In this document: piece by piece, positions 42,323-52,836 of the stretch
How the letters are laid out: every line of letters starts with the position of its first letter
Numbering within the stretch: position 1 is the stretch's first letter
Assembly (NCBI GenBank): GCA_963565915.1
Contig: OY751491.1
Coordinates: 3,348,001-3,412,000, forward strand
Source of the DNA: Entoloma clypeatum
Lineage: Eukaryota > Basidiomycota > Agaricomycetes > Agaricales > Entolomataceae
Length of the DNA: 64,000 bases
Direction: 5' to 3'
The notes under the pieces: model-generated
Told to the model about the DNA's origin: nothing
What the model saw: only the letters and a program-made list of their open reading frames with translations
Database searches by the model: none
Program-made: the position numbers and the translations under genes

Positions 42323-42672
42323 GGTTATGGGCCCCGGATAGCAGAGGGACTTGGGAAACGCTGGCAACAGCGAGTACCTGCCCACTCTACCCTGGTTGGC
42401 AAAGAACCGATCGAAAGATCTAGGTTCTGAGTCTTACTTCTTCACATATGAACCTGGGAACGTCATTACGACAAGTACCTGTCATGAGGCGTCCCTAAGG
42501 GGATTGACATAGTACACTCCATGTGGAAATGTTGATCGCACCTCATACGTTTCTGACATACAAAGGGTTTTCCCATGACCGCTATTCCTGAAGGGAATAT
42601 GTCATAAGGAATCATTCAATTGTTTTCTCGAATCATATTCATAACAGATCACTGATTGGGAACCCCTTTTAG
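42233..42672 (+). other. Predicted 5' leader intron of C1d (440 bp)
   Basis: GTAAGT donor at 42233, CTGAT branch-like site, CCCTTTTAG ending at 42672; the gag ATG is at 42684. The intron would contain the primer site (42323-42334) and several upstream ATGs; the spliced leader would have none. Confidence 0.5.
42323..42334 (+). promoter_or_regulatory. C1d primer-binding site
   Basis: GGTTATGGGCCC, immediately after the LTR, complementary to the anticodon arm of initiator tRNA-Met as in Drosophila copia and yeast Ty5. Confidence 0.65.
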
Positions 42673-42683
42673 ATTCATCTACA

Positions 42684-45600
42684 ATGTCTACTTCTCGCTC
42701 TGCTCTTGACACCATCGCCCCCTTTGACGGCATCGACTACCAAAGCTGGGCCGAGAGGGTGAAGTCCTACCTCCTCCATCAAGGAGTCTGGCGCATCGTC
42801 TCTGGCGACATCACACGTCCCGAGATCGCCGACTTCACCACTACGGTCTCCACTCCCGGTCCCACCGCCGCTGCTCCCCCTGTGTTGACTACCACGGTCG
42901 ACCAACCCGGCTTCTGCAAGGAAGAAAAAGCCTGGGTCAGGGACGACGACGTAGCTCTCGGGGCGATACGCCTGAAGGTCTCTGAGGCGATCAGACGCCA
43001 CATCAAAGACAGCACCTCGGCACTTGACGCGTGGAAAACGCTTAAAGACACCTACTCCAAGGTATCCCCGGCTGTCATCTTCGGCGACTTCAAGGCCGCC
43101 GCCTCCTACAAACTATCTGGACGCGACCCCGTGCCTGAAATCGAACGCCTGGGGTCTCTTTTTGCCCGGCTCGCCGATTCGAACTTTGTCGTCCCCGATC
43201 TGATGCAGGCAATGATCCTGGCCAATGCGATCCCTGACGCATGGTCCGCGCTCTCCACCGCTCTCTTCCAGGTGTACGACGCCGATGATTTCACATGGCA
43301 GGCTGTCGCTGACAGCATCGTCTCGGAGTACAGGCGCAAGTATTCAGTCGGGTCTACTCGTTCGTCCAATGAGCAGGCCAAGAAAATTTCTGGGACAAAG
43401 CGAAAGGGGCAGGACCCCAAATGGGAAAAGCAGCAAAAGCCGAGTACCTCGCAGAACGATGCTGACGAGCAGCCTAACTTGGGCGACCCAAGTACCGCTT
43501 CTGAAAAGAAGAAGGGAAAGGGACGCTGGCGCAATCAGAAGAAAAGCGCCAACACTGCGGACAACGCGTCCGATCAGGTGGAAGAGACGGTTGAGTTCGT
43601 TGCTCCCGCCATCCACCTCCCTCCTCTTCCGGCACCATCCTTCACCACCGTCACTGGCCGCGGGAAAACGTTAAGTACCGCCCAGCCTGATTCCGCAAGA
43701 ATGCAGTCGCTCCTGCAGCGAATGAACCCGCCGCCATCCCAGTACACCGGGCTTCCTTCGGGCAAGCCGTCTGCATGGAAAAAGAATGATCACGTCAGGA
43801 AACTCGCGCGGAACATTGGTGCTCGCCCCTCAGGATCGAACCTTCGTATCTTGGATACCATCATCCCTGACATCGACGAAAGGCCGGCTAAACAGCGTCG
43901 CGTAGCCCCGTCGATAGAAGAAACGCTGAAGATGATGGATATCGACCAGGAACGGATGGGGCCGGAGCAATTCGAAGATGGGCTGATTGAACTTGACGGT
44001 TCGTCACCTTCCTCTCCTGAATCTGACCAATTAAGGAAAGCTAATAACACCTCCTTACAGACGTGTAAAATATTAGCTAGTACTAGTGCAGAATGTATGG
44101 ATCATATTGACAACGATCTATATAAAAAATATACAAAGCACTTTGCGTCATGCACACACTGTAAGGAGAAAGAACGCGCACAATGGATCTTAGACTCCGG
44201 TGCCTCGTTACACTTTACCCATGAGTTCAAGGACTTCGCGTACTACAGGCCTCTCAAGGCTAAGCGATTTGTCCAAACAGCTGAAAAGGGAAAGAAACTG
44301 GAAATTCTCGGAGTTGGGGCCGTTCCAGTACGGCATACCCTAAATGGGGAAATAAAAACCCACCTTCTCCGACCTGTATTCTACATTCCGGACATGGACA
44401 CACGCCTATTGTCCCTAGGCGTCTTCCTTAATCACGGTTACAAAGTAGACGGAATGCGTGGAGAAATCAATATCTCCAAAGGCCAGAACAAAATACAGTT
44501 CTCACCTCACATTCTCGGACAAACCATTTATTGGTTAGACACTGAAATATGCCAAGACCAAATCCACGCGATCTCTAGCGAAATCACTGTTGAAACCTGG
44601 CACAAACGCCTTGGCCACCCAAATGACCAGGCGCTCAATAAGATTCCCACCAGTACCAAAGGAGTACCCAGGACGTTAGTACGTGAGAAATCACAGGAAA
44701 GCTGCACGGGGTGTCTAAAAGGGAAAATGCCGAATCAGTCTTACCCTAACTCGATGACAAGGGCTGTCAAACCCTTCGATTTGATCCATTCGGACTTGAA
44801 GCAGATATCCACGGCATCGTACCACAAGTACAAATATTTCCTTACCTTTTTGGATGATTTTTCTTCCCATGTCTGGGTCGTCTTGCTTAGGAAAAAGTCA
44901 GGCGCCATCACGGCGCTGAAACAATTCCTTGCGATGATCCAGAATCAATTCGCCGCCACCCCTAAAAAATGGCGGGTTGATGGAGGTGGAGAATTCGAGG
45001 AATACAAGGATGTACTTGCCGATCATGGAATTCTGATCGACGTCACACTCCCATATCAGCATCAGCAGAATGGTAGAGCAGAACGGATAAATCGAACTCT
45101 ATGGGAAAAATCTCAGGCATTGCGTTTCGACGCATGTCTACCGCCGATGTGGTGGGAATTCTGTTTGGAACATGCAGCATTTCTATACAACAGAACCCCC
45201 ATGCGGCGTCTTGAATGGAAAACCCCTTATTTCAGGGTGACCAATGAGATCCCCGACATGTCCAGCGTCAGAGTCTTCGGATGCCAAGCATACGTATATA
45301 TCCCAAAGGAAAAACGCAGAAACTCCCTGGAATCAAGATCTCGATTGATGATTTATCTCGGATCAAAACCAGGGGTCAAAGGATACCGCTTCATGGATCC
45401 TGAGACCAACACGATTTTCATGGGCGGGAAAGCTATCTTTGATGAAAGCAAGTACCCTAGATGCCACATCGACCCTTTGCCAGAAAACCATCCAGAAATG
45501 GAAAACCCAGAGCCGGCTGATGAGTTTGAGGATCTCATCCCCGGTAGCAATGACGACGATAGTCACAACGAAATACCTCATGACCCAGTTCCCATTGAAC

Positions 45601-47405
45601 AGGATCAACCCGAATCAGACAACGAACTGCCTGCCAGTGAGCCTGACGATGAACCGCGAGTACCCACTCCGGAACCCGAGCAAGTACCAGATCGACCGAT
45701 CAGGGAACGACGAGTTCGGAAGATGCCAGGAAGCATCTATGGGGAAGACACTCCAGCGTCTGATCTTGAAAAATTAGATCGAAGACGGAGATTAGGCGGT
45801 CAAACGGCATGGATGAATGACCTCCTGATGGAGGCAATATCAGTCCAAATTGGCATCGTTGAAATGTCACACAAAGACATATACCCTCTTCCAAATAAAG
45901 AAGACTGGTATGCGGCTGAACGAAAAGAGCTAGATATGCTCAAACGCCGCGGGGTGATCACGGAGCTAGTACCCCTGCCTGCAGGGAGGAAAGCTCTAAG
46001 GAACAAATGGGTTTATAACGAAAAATCCGATGGGCGTCTGAAAGCGCGCCTTGTCGCAAAAGGCTTCTCGCAGGTGGAAGGGATCGACTTTGATCAGATC
46101 TTCTCACCAGTCGTAAGATATGAAACCGTCCGACTAATACTGGCATTGACAGCCCTTGAAGGGTGGTTCATGACACTGTTGGACGTCTCATCAGCCTTCC
46201 TCTACGGAACGCTCCGCGAAGTCATTTACATGCGACAGCCTGAGGGCTACATAGTAAAAGGGAAAGAACACCTCGTGTACCAACTATTCAAAGCTCTATA
46301 TGGACTTAAGCAGGCCGCATTAGCCTGGTGGAGGGAACTTGATTCCTCCATGAAAAAGCTCGGCTTTGTCCGTCTTCACTCCGATGCGGGAGTTTTCATT
46401 CACAAAAGTACCAACGGGGAAATTGTAATTGCCGTCATCTATGTCGACGACTCTGCTTTTCTCGGCACAAACCGGGAATACACGCTAGAGAAGAAGAAGG
46501 CCTTCATGGCAACATGGGAATGCAGGGACCTAGGGCACCTTGTGCCTGGCGGGGAACCGAAAGAATTTCTCTCTATCCAAATAAGGCAACGTGGGAAGAG
46601 GATCTTCATTGATCAAGTACCTTACCTTGAGAAAATTTTGGCACGCATGGGGATGAGCGAATCTAATGCCACCCATACCCCACTCCCTACGGGCTACAAA
46701 CCCATGGCGTCCGAAGATGAACCCAATGCGGAACTCCGATCCAAGTACCAATCCGTCATCGGATCACTCCTATATCTGATGATTGGAACGAGGCCTGACA
46801 TCTGCTTTGCTGTAATCAAAATGTCCCAATTTTCCGCAAATCCCACAAAACGTCATCTAGAGGTGGCTAGGGATATTTGCAGATATTTAAAGGCAACAAA
46901 AAATTACGCAATAATGTATGATGGGGACTCAGGGAAAGGGATCTATGCATTCACAGACTCCGACTGGGCGTCAGATGAGAACACGAGGAGGTCTACCACC
47001 GGCTTCTTCATATCACTGGCATCTGGAGCAATAACATGGGTATCATCGGCGCAAAAGACCATCGCCCTCTCTTCTACAGAAGCAGAGTATATGGCGCTAT
47101 CAGATTGCAGTCGCGCAGCAACATGGCTGAGAAGCATGCTTGCCGAACTTGGAATGCAGATCGGATCAGTACCGATCTATGGAGATAACAACGGCTCCGT
47201 CTTTATCGCATCCAACCCTGTGACTGAGAAGCGATCCAAGCACATTGACGTGCGATTCCACTTCGTCAGAGAAAAAGTCTCCGAAGGAATAATTACGGTC
47301 GAATTCATTGAAGGAGTGAACAACCCCGCAGACCTTTTAACTAAGAATCTGGGAAAAATCCTCTTTTCCAAGTTTATCCCGTACTTCGGATTGATAAAGA
47401 ACTAG
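42684..47405 (+). CDS. gag-pol: C1d Gag-Pol polyprotein (1573 aa), intact
   Basis: ATG 42684 lies 11 bp after the predicted splice acceptor. Order: Gag (about 1-330; YQSWAERVKSYLLHQGVW, then UBN2-like capsid helices) with a lysine-rich tract (KRKGQDPKWEKQQK) but no CCHC knuckle; SFTTVTG linker; HFASCTHCK motif; aspartic protease DSG at 504-506; GAG-pre-integrase with WHKRLGHP (His 640) and CTGC; integrase DDE core (first Asp 704, DGGGEFEEYKD, NGRAERINRT); a disordered acidic segment; RT with YVDD (Asp 1255-1256); RNase H with FTDSDWASDE, Glu 1466 in STEAEYMA and YGDNNGS. All catalytic residues are present. It is a single ORF, so Gag and Pol are made in one frame. The protein would assemble particles, reverse transcribe element RNA and integrate the cDNA. 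Confidence 0.96.
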   Translation: MSTSRSALDTIAPFDGIDYQSWAERVKSYLLHQGVWRIVSGDITRPEIADFTTTVSTPGPTAAAPPVLTTTVDQPGFCKEEKAWVRDDDVALGAIRLKVSEAIRRHIKDSTSALDAWKTLKDTYSKVSPAVIFGDFKAAASYKLSGRDPVPEIERLGSLFARLADSNFVVPDLMQAMILANAIPDAWSALSTALFQVYDADDFTWQAVADSIVSEYRRKYSVGSTRSSNEQAKKISGTKRKGQDPKWEKQQKPSTSQNDADEQPNLGDPSTASEKKKGKGRWRNQKKSANTADNASDQVEETVEFVAPAIHLPPLPAPSFTTVTGRGKTLSTAQPDSARMQSLLQRMNPPPSQYTGLPSGKPSAWKKNDHVRKLARNIGARPSGSNLRILDTIIPDIDERPAKQRRVAPSIEETLKMMDIDQERMGPEQFEDGLIELDGSSPSSPESDQLRKANNTSLQTCKILASTSAECMDHIDNDLYKKYTKHFASCTHCKEKERAQWILDSGASLHFTHEFKDFAYYRPLKAKRFVQTAEKGKKLEILGVGAVPVRHTLNGEIKTHLLRPVFYIPDMDTRLLSLGVFLNHGYKVDGMRGEINISKGQNKIQFSPHILGQTIYWLDTEICQDQIHAISSEITVETWHKRLGHPNDQALNKIPTSTKGVPRTLVREKSQESCTGCLKGKMPNQSYPNSMTRAVKPFDLIHSDLKQISTASYHKYKYFLTFLDDFSSHVWVVLLRKKSGAITALKQFLAMIQNQFAATPKKWRVDGGGEFEEYKDVLADHGILIDVTLPYQHQQNGRAERINRTLWEKSQALRFDACLPPMWWEFCLEHAAFLYNRTPMRRLEWKTPYFRVTNEIPDMSSVRVFGCQAYVYIPKEKRRNSLESRSRLMIYLGSKPGVKGYRFMDPETNTIFMGGKAIFDESKYPRCHIDPLPENHPEMENPEPADEFEDLIPGSNDDDSHNEIPHDPVPIEQDQPESDNELPASEPDDEPRVPTPEPEQVPDRPIRERRVRKMPGSIYGEDTPASDLEKLDRRRRLGGQTAWMNDLLMEAISVQIGIVEMSHKDIYPLPNKEDWYAAERKELDMLKRRGVITELVPLPAGRKALRNKWVYNEKSDGRLKARLVAKGFSQVEGIDFDQIFSPVVRYETVRLILALTALEGWFMTLLDVSSAFLYGTLREVIYMRQPEGYIVKGKEHLVYQLFKALYGLKQAALAWWRELDSSMKKLGFVRLHSDAGVFIHKSTNGEIVIAVIYVDDSAFLGTNREYTLEKKKAFMATWECRDLGHLVPGGEPKEFLSIQIRQRGKRIFIDQVPYLEKILARMGMSESNATHTPLPTGYKPMASEDEPNAELRSKYQSVIGSLLYLMIGTRPDICFAVIKMSQFSANPTKRHLEVARDICRYLKATKNYAIMYDGDSGKGIYAFTDSDWASDENTRRSTTGFFISLASGAITWVSSAQKTIALSSTEAEYMALSDCSRAATWLRSMLAELGMQIGSVPIYGDNNGSVFIASNPVTEKRSKHIDVRFHFVREKVSEGIITVEFIEGVNNPADLLTKNLGKILFSKFIPYFGLIKN

Positions 47406-47480
47406 GCGAAACAGAGTACCTATATATATATGTGGGAAAAAGTAAGATGTATTTAGAAGTATGTACTAAATATGGGGGGG

Positions 47481-47790
47481 TGTTGAAACTTTTCCCATCA
47501 CGTAGATTAGATTAGATTAGATTACATCACGTGACTGTTACATATCTTCATTACATACTTGTTTGGTTGGTACAAACAGTAGTACGGTATATAAGACCAG
47601 GAAACTGTCAATACCAACAAGTTGTCTCTTGACTCTTAACCAGCTCCATCGCTCTCACCAGCCTCAACCGCTCTCACTAGCCTTACCCCCTCCAAACCAT
47701 GTAAGTGACCATAGCGGTATCGTAGAGTACTTCCACTGTAGCTATGTTGCTCAGTACACCTGTGGCTAGCGCCCAGGTGGAACTTCAACA
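47481..47790 (+). repeat. 3' LTR of C1d (310 bp)
   Basis: Preceded by ATGGGGGGG (polypurine tract). Two substitutions from the 5' LTR. GCCTT follows. Confidence 0.96.
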
Positions 47791-47987
47791 GCCTTGAGGC
47801 CATGAGTCAGAGATAACAAGTGAAAATGTATCTAAAAGGAGAATTGTCCAAGTCAATGTGAGTCATAACACTGATAGAGGGGACACGTGTCCCAGGATCA
47901 TTGGAGTAAGTGAAACGGGGTGTGATAGGGATCAAGGGTCGAAGGTTTGTGTGAGGTGCATAGGGAAGAGGGTGAAAAAGTGTAATA
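47791..47987 (-). repeat. G4 3' LTR, proximal part
   Basis: Remainder of the LTR split by C1d; total LTR length about 552 bp. Its outer end reads GTGTAATA on the plus strand, that is TATTACAC instead of the expected TGTTACAC, a one-base change at the terminal TG. TTA then a C-run (polypurine tract complement) follows, with the same spacing as in G5. Confidence 0.8.
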
Positions 47988-48027
47988 TTATCCCCCTTCT
48001 ATGCTTGAAGTCACCGGCTTCAATGTT

Positions 48028-48924
48028 TCAAGTCGCCATGTTATGCATGGCATCGTTGTCAAATTTGTATGGCTCACCTTTGAGCTCTGCATAGCCAGAC
48101 CCAAGACACTTGTAAGTGTAATGTCCGGGCGCTTTCTTCTCACATTTTTTGCACAAGTAAAGTGCGCATTGACACTCGATGTGTCCTTTAGCTCCACACA
48201 TGCCGCATTGGTGCCCTTTGTCAATGTGCGGCCATCCTGCAGGACGGTGCCAAGGTCCTCTCGGAGAGTAAGCACATCCATGTGAATCGATTTCATAACC
48301 AACATAATCGGGTTTGTCAGTGAGGTCAATGGGGGTTTGGGATGAGGAACCATGCCCTAACGGAATAGACATGATGGTATGCGTGGTTTTTCTTCTGGAG
48401 CATTTGACAACTCCATAGGACTTCTTCTTTCCTTTGACATTAGTCTTGACATCGGAAAGGCTTTGATTGCTGGTTAAGGGCGATGTGGATTCGGGAGGGG
48501 ACAGAGTGGTTCGGGTGTCAGGGTTTCTGACAACGAGGGGGATTGGGTTGGGGACGGGGGTCGGTTCAGGAGTAGTGGCAAGATCAGGGAGGGGAGTGGT
48601 CAGAATAGGGTTCTCTACGGGTGGGTCGAGGAGTGTGACGTCAGGGGTGTTCGTGCGGTTATTGAACAGCCTTGCAAATTGCTGGTAGACACCTCAGTCT
48701 AAGAGCGTGTCAATGTGTCCTTCAATGAGTTGAGCAATATTGGCGGTGGTATCGTAGTGGAATTGGTGGAGAGTGATTAGCCCGAACAATGTGTTGACCA
48801 AGAATTGGTCGGTTTCATCGTCAATGTGTCATAGTACTCTGTCGTTGTGGTCGGGTTTGGTCAATAGCCTGAAGAGGCGGTGTCGGTGAAGTTCCTTGGT
48901 AGTGGTATCGAAGACGGTGGTCAT
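48028..48924 (-). pseudogene. G4 ORF3: 298-codon accessory ORF with zinc-binding C-terminus, two stops
   Basis: One frame from ATG 48924 to TGA 48028 is exactly 299 codons including the final stop. It is interrupted only by TGA at 48829-48831 (codon 32) and 48694-48696 (codon 77). Both sit in contexts where CGA would restore Arg. I do not recognise the protein. The first 85 codons look helical (HIDDETDQFLVNTLFGL, ANIAQLIEGHIDTLLD). A Pro/Thr-rich linker with a short basic patch (KGKKKS, SRRK) follows, then a Cys/His cluster near codons 240-275: CGMCGAKGHIEC, then CALYLCKKCEKKAPGHYTYKC split as two zinc-knuckle-like motifs. The layout is Gag-like, but the ORF lies after pol and before the 3' LTR. 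It is unrelated to the G1 ORF3. Confidence 0.72.
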
Positions 48925-48951
48925 GGTAAAAGGGAGTATAGGTTGGTGGGT

Positions 48952-51900
48952 TCAAAGGTGGTGGGTTTGTTTGTAAAGACTCAGCGTTTCCTGAGCTCTT
49001 TTTAAGTTGGATTCTGGTTCCCACGTGTTATCACTTGATGGGTATCCCATCCACTTGACCAAATACTTGTACCCTCTACCCTGTCATTTGTGGGTAAGGA
49101 TCACTTCCACTTCATACTTGTGTTCTCCTTCGATCAGATCAGGAGGGGGGTTATGGAAGTTCGGTCTGTGCATGTTGTTTTCCTGATATGGTGTTAACAA
49201 TGAGGCGTGGAACACGGGGTGGATCTTCCATTGTTCTGGAAGCTTCAGCTTGTACGTCAGGCAATAGTGAAGGGTCCTTCTCTTTTGGGTGCCAATTTTC
49301 TGGAAGGGTATCCAATTCGGAGGTTCTTTCCTTCAAGCCATACTTGTTCTCCTTTTCCAAATGGAGTGAAGCCTCATGTTGACCTTTCAGCCATCATCTG
49401 ACGGGCTAATTTGTGCGCTGCTAGCGCTTCATCTCTTGCTTGTTTTAGCTCTTTGAGCCGTTCCTCTACCCTTGGCACATTTGTCTTTTCAAATGCCAAT
49501 GGTATGTCTCTTGGTTCATATCCCATCATGAGATAGAATGGGGATTGTTTTGTCATGGAGTGGGTTCTTTGATTGTGACAGAACTCCATTGTTGAATTGT
49601 GATCGTGCCATGTTTCAGGATTGTTCGAACAGAACATCCAGAAATAGCTCTCAAGTTCCTGATTCGCTCGTTCCGTTTCTCCATCTGTTTGAGGGTGATA
49701 AGCCGTGCTCATCATTAGTTTGATCCCTAAGAGTCGTCCTAGTTCTCTGAAGACCTGAGAGGCAAATTGTGGCCCTCTGTCGGACAATATAGAGTCTGGT
49801 AGTCCGAATCTTCGGTACACGTGGTCCAAATAAAGTTTGGCGGTAAGGGTCGCGTCGGTGGTTTTTGTGCAAGGGATGGAAATTACCCCCTTCATAGAAC
49901 CATGGTCTACTACAACCATGATACTGTCAAATCTGTTACTCTTGGGTAAGTCCGTGATGAAATCGATTGTGGTCTGGGAGAATGGTCTAGCGTCTTTTTG
50001 TGCTTTGATTGGCATTAATTCAGGGTTCGTGGGGTGTGTGTTGACTTTCATTTGTTGGCAGGTTGCACATCCTCCAACATAATTCTTGACAAACACATAC
50101 ATTCCTGGCCACCAATAGTTTTGTCTGACCAATTCCAAGGTTTTTATATGTCCCAGATGTCCACTTGGTAAGGAATCATGATATCGTTTCGTTATTTCCT
50201 GATGCAGAGTTTCATCTGGCGGTACGTAACATCTGTCACGGAAGAATAATATTCCGTCTTCGGTTCTCCATTCTGATAAATGGGATTTAATCGGTGGCAT
50301 TCCCAATTCCTTTAGGGTGGTGATGGCTTTTGAGAAGAGCTCATCATTCTCAGTTGCTTTTAGAATATCTCCTTGTAGCTCAAGGTCCACTGTTTTGACA
50401 AAGATGTCATCTGGCAAGACAATAATGTCTTCGTTATCGGTATCTTCTTCGGGTATATTGTCTGGTCGCCTTGACAAGGCATCAGACTGGATCATCTTTG
50501 ATCCTGGGGTGTGTACTAATTTGAGTTCGAACTCGGAGAGATACAATCTCCACCATGCTTGTTGTCTGTTCAATTTCTGGGGTTCCTGGTAGTACGTCAG
50601 GTTCTTTAGAACAACCATTGGAAATGGTGTTCCAAGGAGGTAGTGCCTCCAGGTTTCCAGTGATCAGATAATCCCCAAGTGTTCCCAATCATAGGTCTCA
50701 TAGTTCCGTTCTGGCGCGGAGAACGAGTGCGATATATATCCGCAGGGGTGCCAGTCTCCATTCACATCTTGTTGGCGCAGTACTGCTCCTGTCGCCCATT
50801 TGGATGCATCAGATTCTATGATGAATGGTTTATCAGTGTTCGGCATTGACAATACCGGTGATTCCGCAAATTTGTCCTTTAATGTGTGAAATGCCGTTTG
50901 GCAGTCTTCATTCCATTCCCACTCTTGATCCTTTCTGGTCAGATCATTCAGGGGTTTGGCAATGTCTGAGTAGTGTCCGATAAATCTTTGATAGAAGTTT
51001 CCAAATCCAAGGAAAGATCTGACTTGTTTCACAGTTACGGGTTCCGGCCATTTCGCTATCCCCGATAACTTAACGGGGTCCATCGCGATTTCATTTTCTC
51101 TGATAATGAGTCCAAGGTATTCGCACTGCCTGACTCCAAATTCGCATTTTTCCAGGTTGAGATAGAGGTCATTTTCTATCATCTTTCTGAGTACGCTGAG
51201 TGTCCGTTTGGTGTTGATTTCATCATTGACTGAGAATATGAAGATGTCATCCAAATAAATGAGCAACCATCCCTCTTCAAGTTCTTCTTTGAAGATTTCG
51301 TTCATCATCGCCTGAAACGTGGGTGGCATGCCTGCCAGCCCAAAGAAGGCAACCAAGGGTTCGTACAACCCTCGATTGGTTTTGAATGCAGCCTTCCATT
51401 CATTGTCAGGTTTGATCCGTACATTGTTGTATCCCCAACGCATGTCCAGTTTGGTAAAGACCTTTGCTCCTTTCAGTTTGTCCAGTAAATCTCTGACCAG
51501 GGGTAACGGGTATGCGTTCTTTACTGTTCCTTCGTTCAATCGCTGATAGTCCTGACATGGTCTGAGTTTATCCGAGTCCTTTTTAGCCATGAAGAAAAAG
51601 GGTGATGCCATTGGTGATTTTGAGGGTCTGATGTACCCCTTTCGAAGGTTCTCATCAAGGAATTTGTCCAATTTGGTTTGTTCTTCCAGTGACAAAGGAT
51701 AAACCTTACAGTCTTTTGGGGTGAAGTCCGGTTTCAAGTCAATCACGTGGTCCCATGGTTTATGTTCCAGTAATCTCTCAGATGCTGTTTTCTCGAACAC
51801 CTTCTGATATTGATCATATCGTTCTGGTAGTTCTTTCTTTGGTTTGTTCGTGGTGTCCGTGTTGTGTGAGAGTTTCTGGGAGATCGAGGTTTTGGCTTGG

Positions 51901-52525
51901 ATCCAAATTTCCTCAATGGGTTCGTCCGTTGTGACATATGTCCTGAATAGGTCGAGGTCATCGTCTGATTTTTCATCTATCCTTTTCAAGATAGGTCCAT
52001 TTGCCAGTAGAGCCTCTTTTTTCGGTTTAAGAGTCTCTTCATCATCAATTTCTTCTATCGTTGCGAAGATCCTTTGTTTAGGTTCTTCTTTCATCCATGC
52101 TGCGATTGCAATGGGTTTCTTTTCTTTTGATGCCAAGAGCTCATCAAATTTCTTCCTCATGACCCCTGCTAGGGTTTTCTTGAACCTGATAGTTTCGATA
52201 TCCAAGGTTCCTCAATCTTCAGGTTGTATTGCTTCAACCAGGGTAACCCCAAAATGGCGGTTTCTTTTCCAAGTCCAGTCACCAAAAACCTGATATTGAG
52301 TTCTTTGTTGTTGATCCAGATCTTCTTCCATGTGCAATGGGTGATCGTTCCTTCTTTGTTCCTTGTTCCATCCACATTGAACACACGAATGGGCTTTAGT
52401 AACGGAATAAGCTCCATCCAGTTTGCTGTGGCGAACTTCTGATCCAAGAAGGTTCCTCCTGCTCCTGAGTCTATCAGTGCATTTGTCTTTAGTCTTTCAT
52501 TGATGCTTTCTCCTTCTCCTGACAT
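48952..52525 (-). pseudogene. pol: G4 pol: protease to chromodomain, degraded
   Basis: Reading order: protease LIDSGAGGTFLDQKF (near 52490), frameshift near 52207, then RT ([22 protein letters not shown]-type [10 protein letters not shown], catalytic YLDD in [12 protein letters not shown]), RNase H ([16 protein letters not shown]), a TGA at 50664-50666 (GII-SLETW), integrase (HDSLPSGHLGHIK ... CATC; Asp in TTIDFITDLP, SDRGPQFASQ, DGETERANQE), a TGA at 49374-49376, a frameshift near 49268, and a chromodomain ([13 protein letters not shown] at 49084-49086, [20 protein letters not shown]) ending at 48952. All three TGAs stand at probable Arg codons. gag is not present in the window. Confidence 0.88.
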
Positions 52526-52610
52526 TTGATGAGGCGACGCTAAGTCTGACGACGTTGCGAGCCCAAACTTCTGAACTTAGAGGAGAAACATGGAAAGATG
52601 AGAAAGGTGC

Positions 52611-52825
52611 TGTATTGCCAAGAGACCCAGCGGGAATCTCAGGAGAACAAGCTATCGAATACAAGTGAAAGTAGCCTACTTATATATGTAAATACCATGA
52701 GGCTGCATTGAGGCAGCGTCATGCTGCACGATAATGATAAGATGTCCTCATGTACAATATGATGTAGATAAGATAAGATTGAGATAAGATAAGATAAAGT
52801 GAAAAGTGAAAATACGATCATAACA
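52611..52825 (-). repeat. G5 3' LTR (outer boundary tentative)
   Basis: On the minus strand it begins TGTTATGATC after AGAAAGGGGGTAA. TATATAA lies near 52680 and the U3 has a TCTTATC-rich stretch. The far end is not certain; TGTATTGCC at 52611 (LTR end GGCAATACA) is my best guess. The 85 bp from 52526 to 52610 show no coding signal. Confidence 0.5.
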
Positions 52826-52836
52826 TTACCCCCTTT

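Larger units (their letters stand above)
42013..47790 (+). mobile_element. Ty1/Copia C1, copy d: intact, probably recent
   Basis: 5778 bp, two 310-bp LTRs that differ at only two adjacent positions (GACCTTTAC versus GACTGTTAC), TSD GCCTT on both sides, an uninterrupted 1573-codon gag-pol, primer site and polypurine tract. It is the only full-length C1 in the window without a lesion. Confidence 0.96.
41653..52610 (-). mobile_element. Ty3/Gypsy chromovirus family G4 (5' end hidden beyond the window)
   Basis: Minus-strand element. 3' LTR 41653-42012 plus 47796-47987 (split by C1d), third ORF 48028-48924, pol 48952-52525. Its gag and 5' LTR are not seen because G5 is inserted just upstream of the protease and the rest lies to the right of the window. 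Left TSD GCGGA. Confidence 0.85.
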
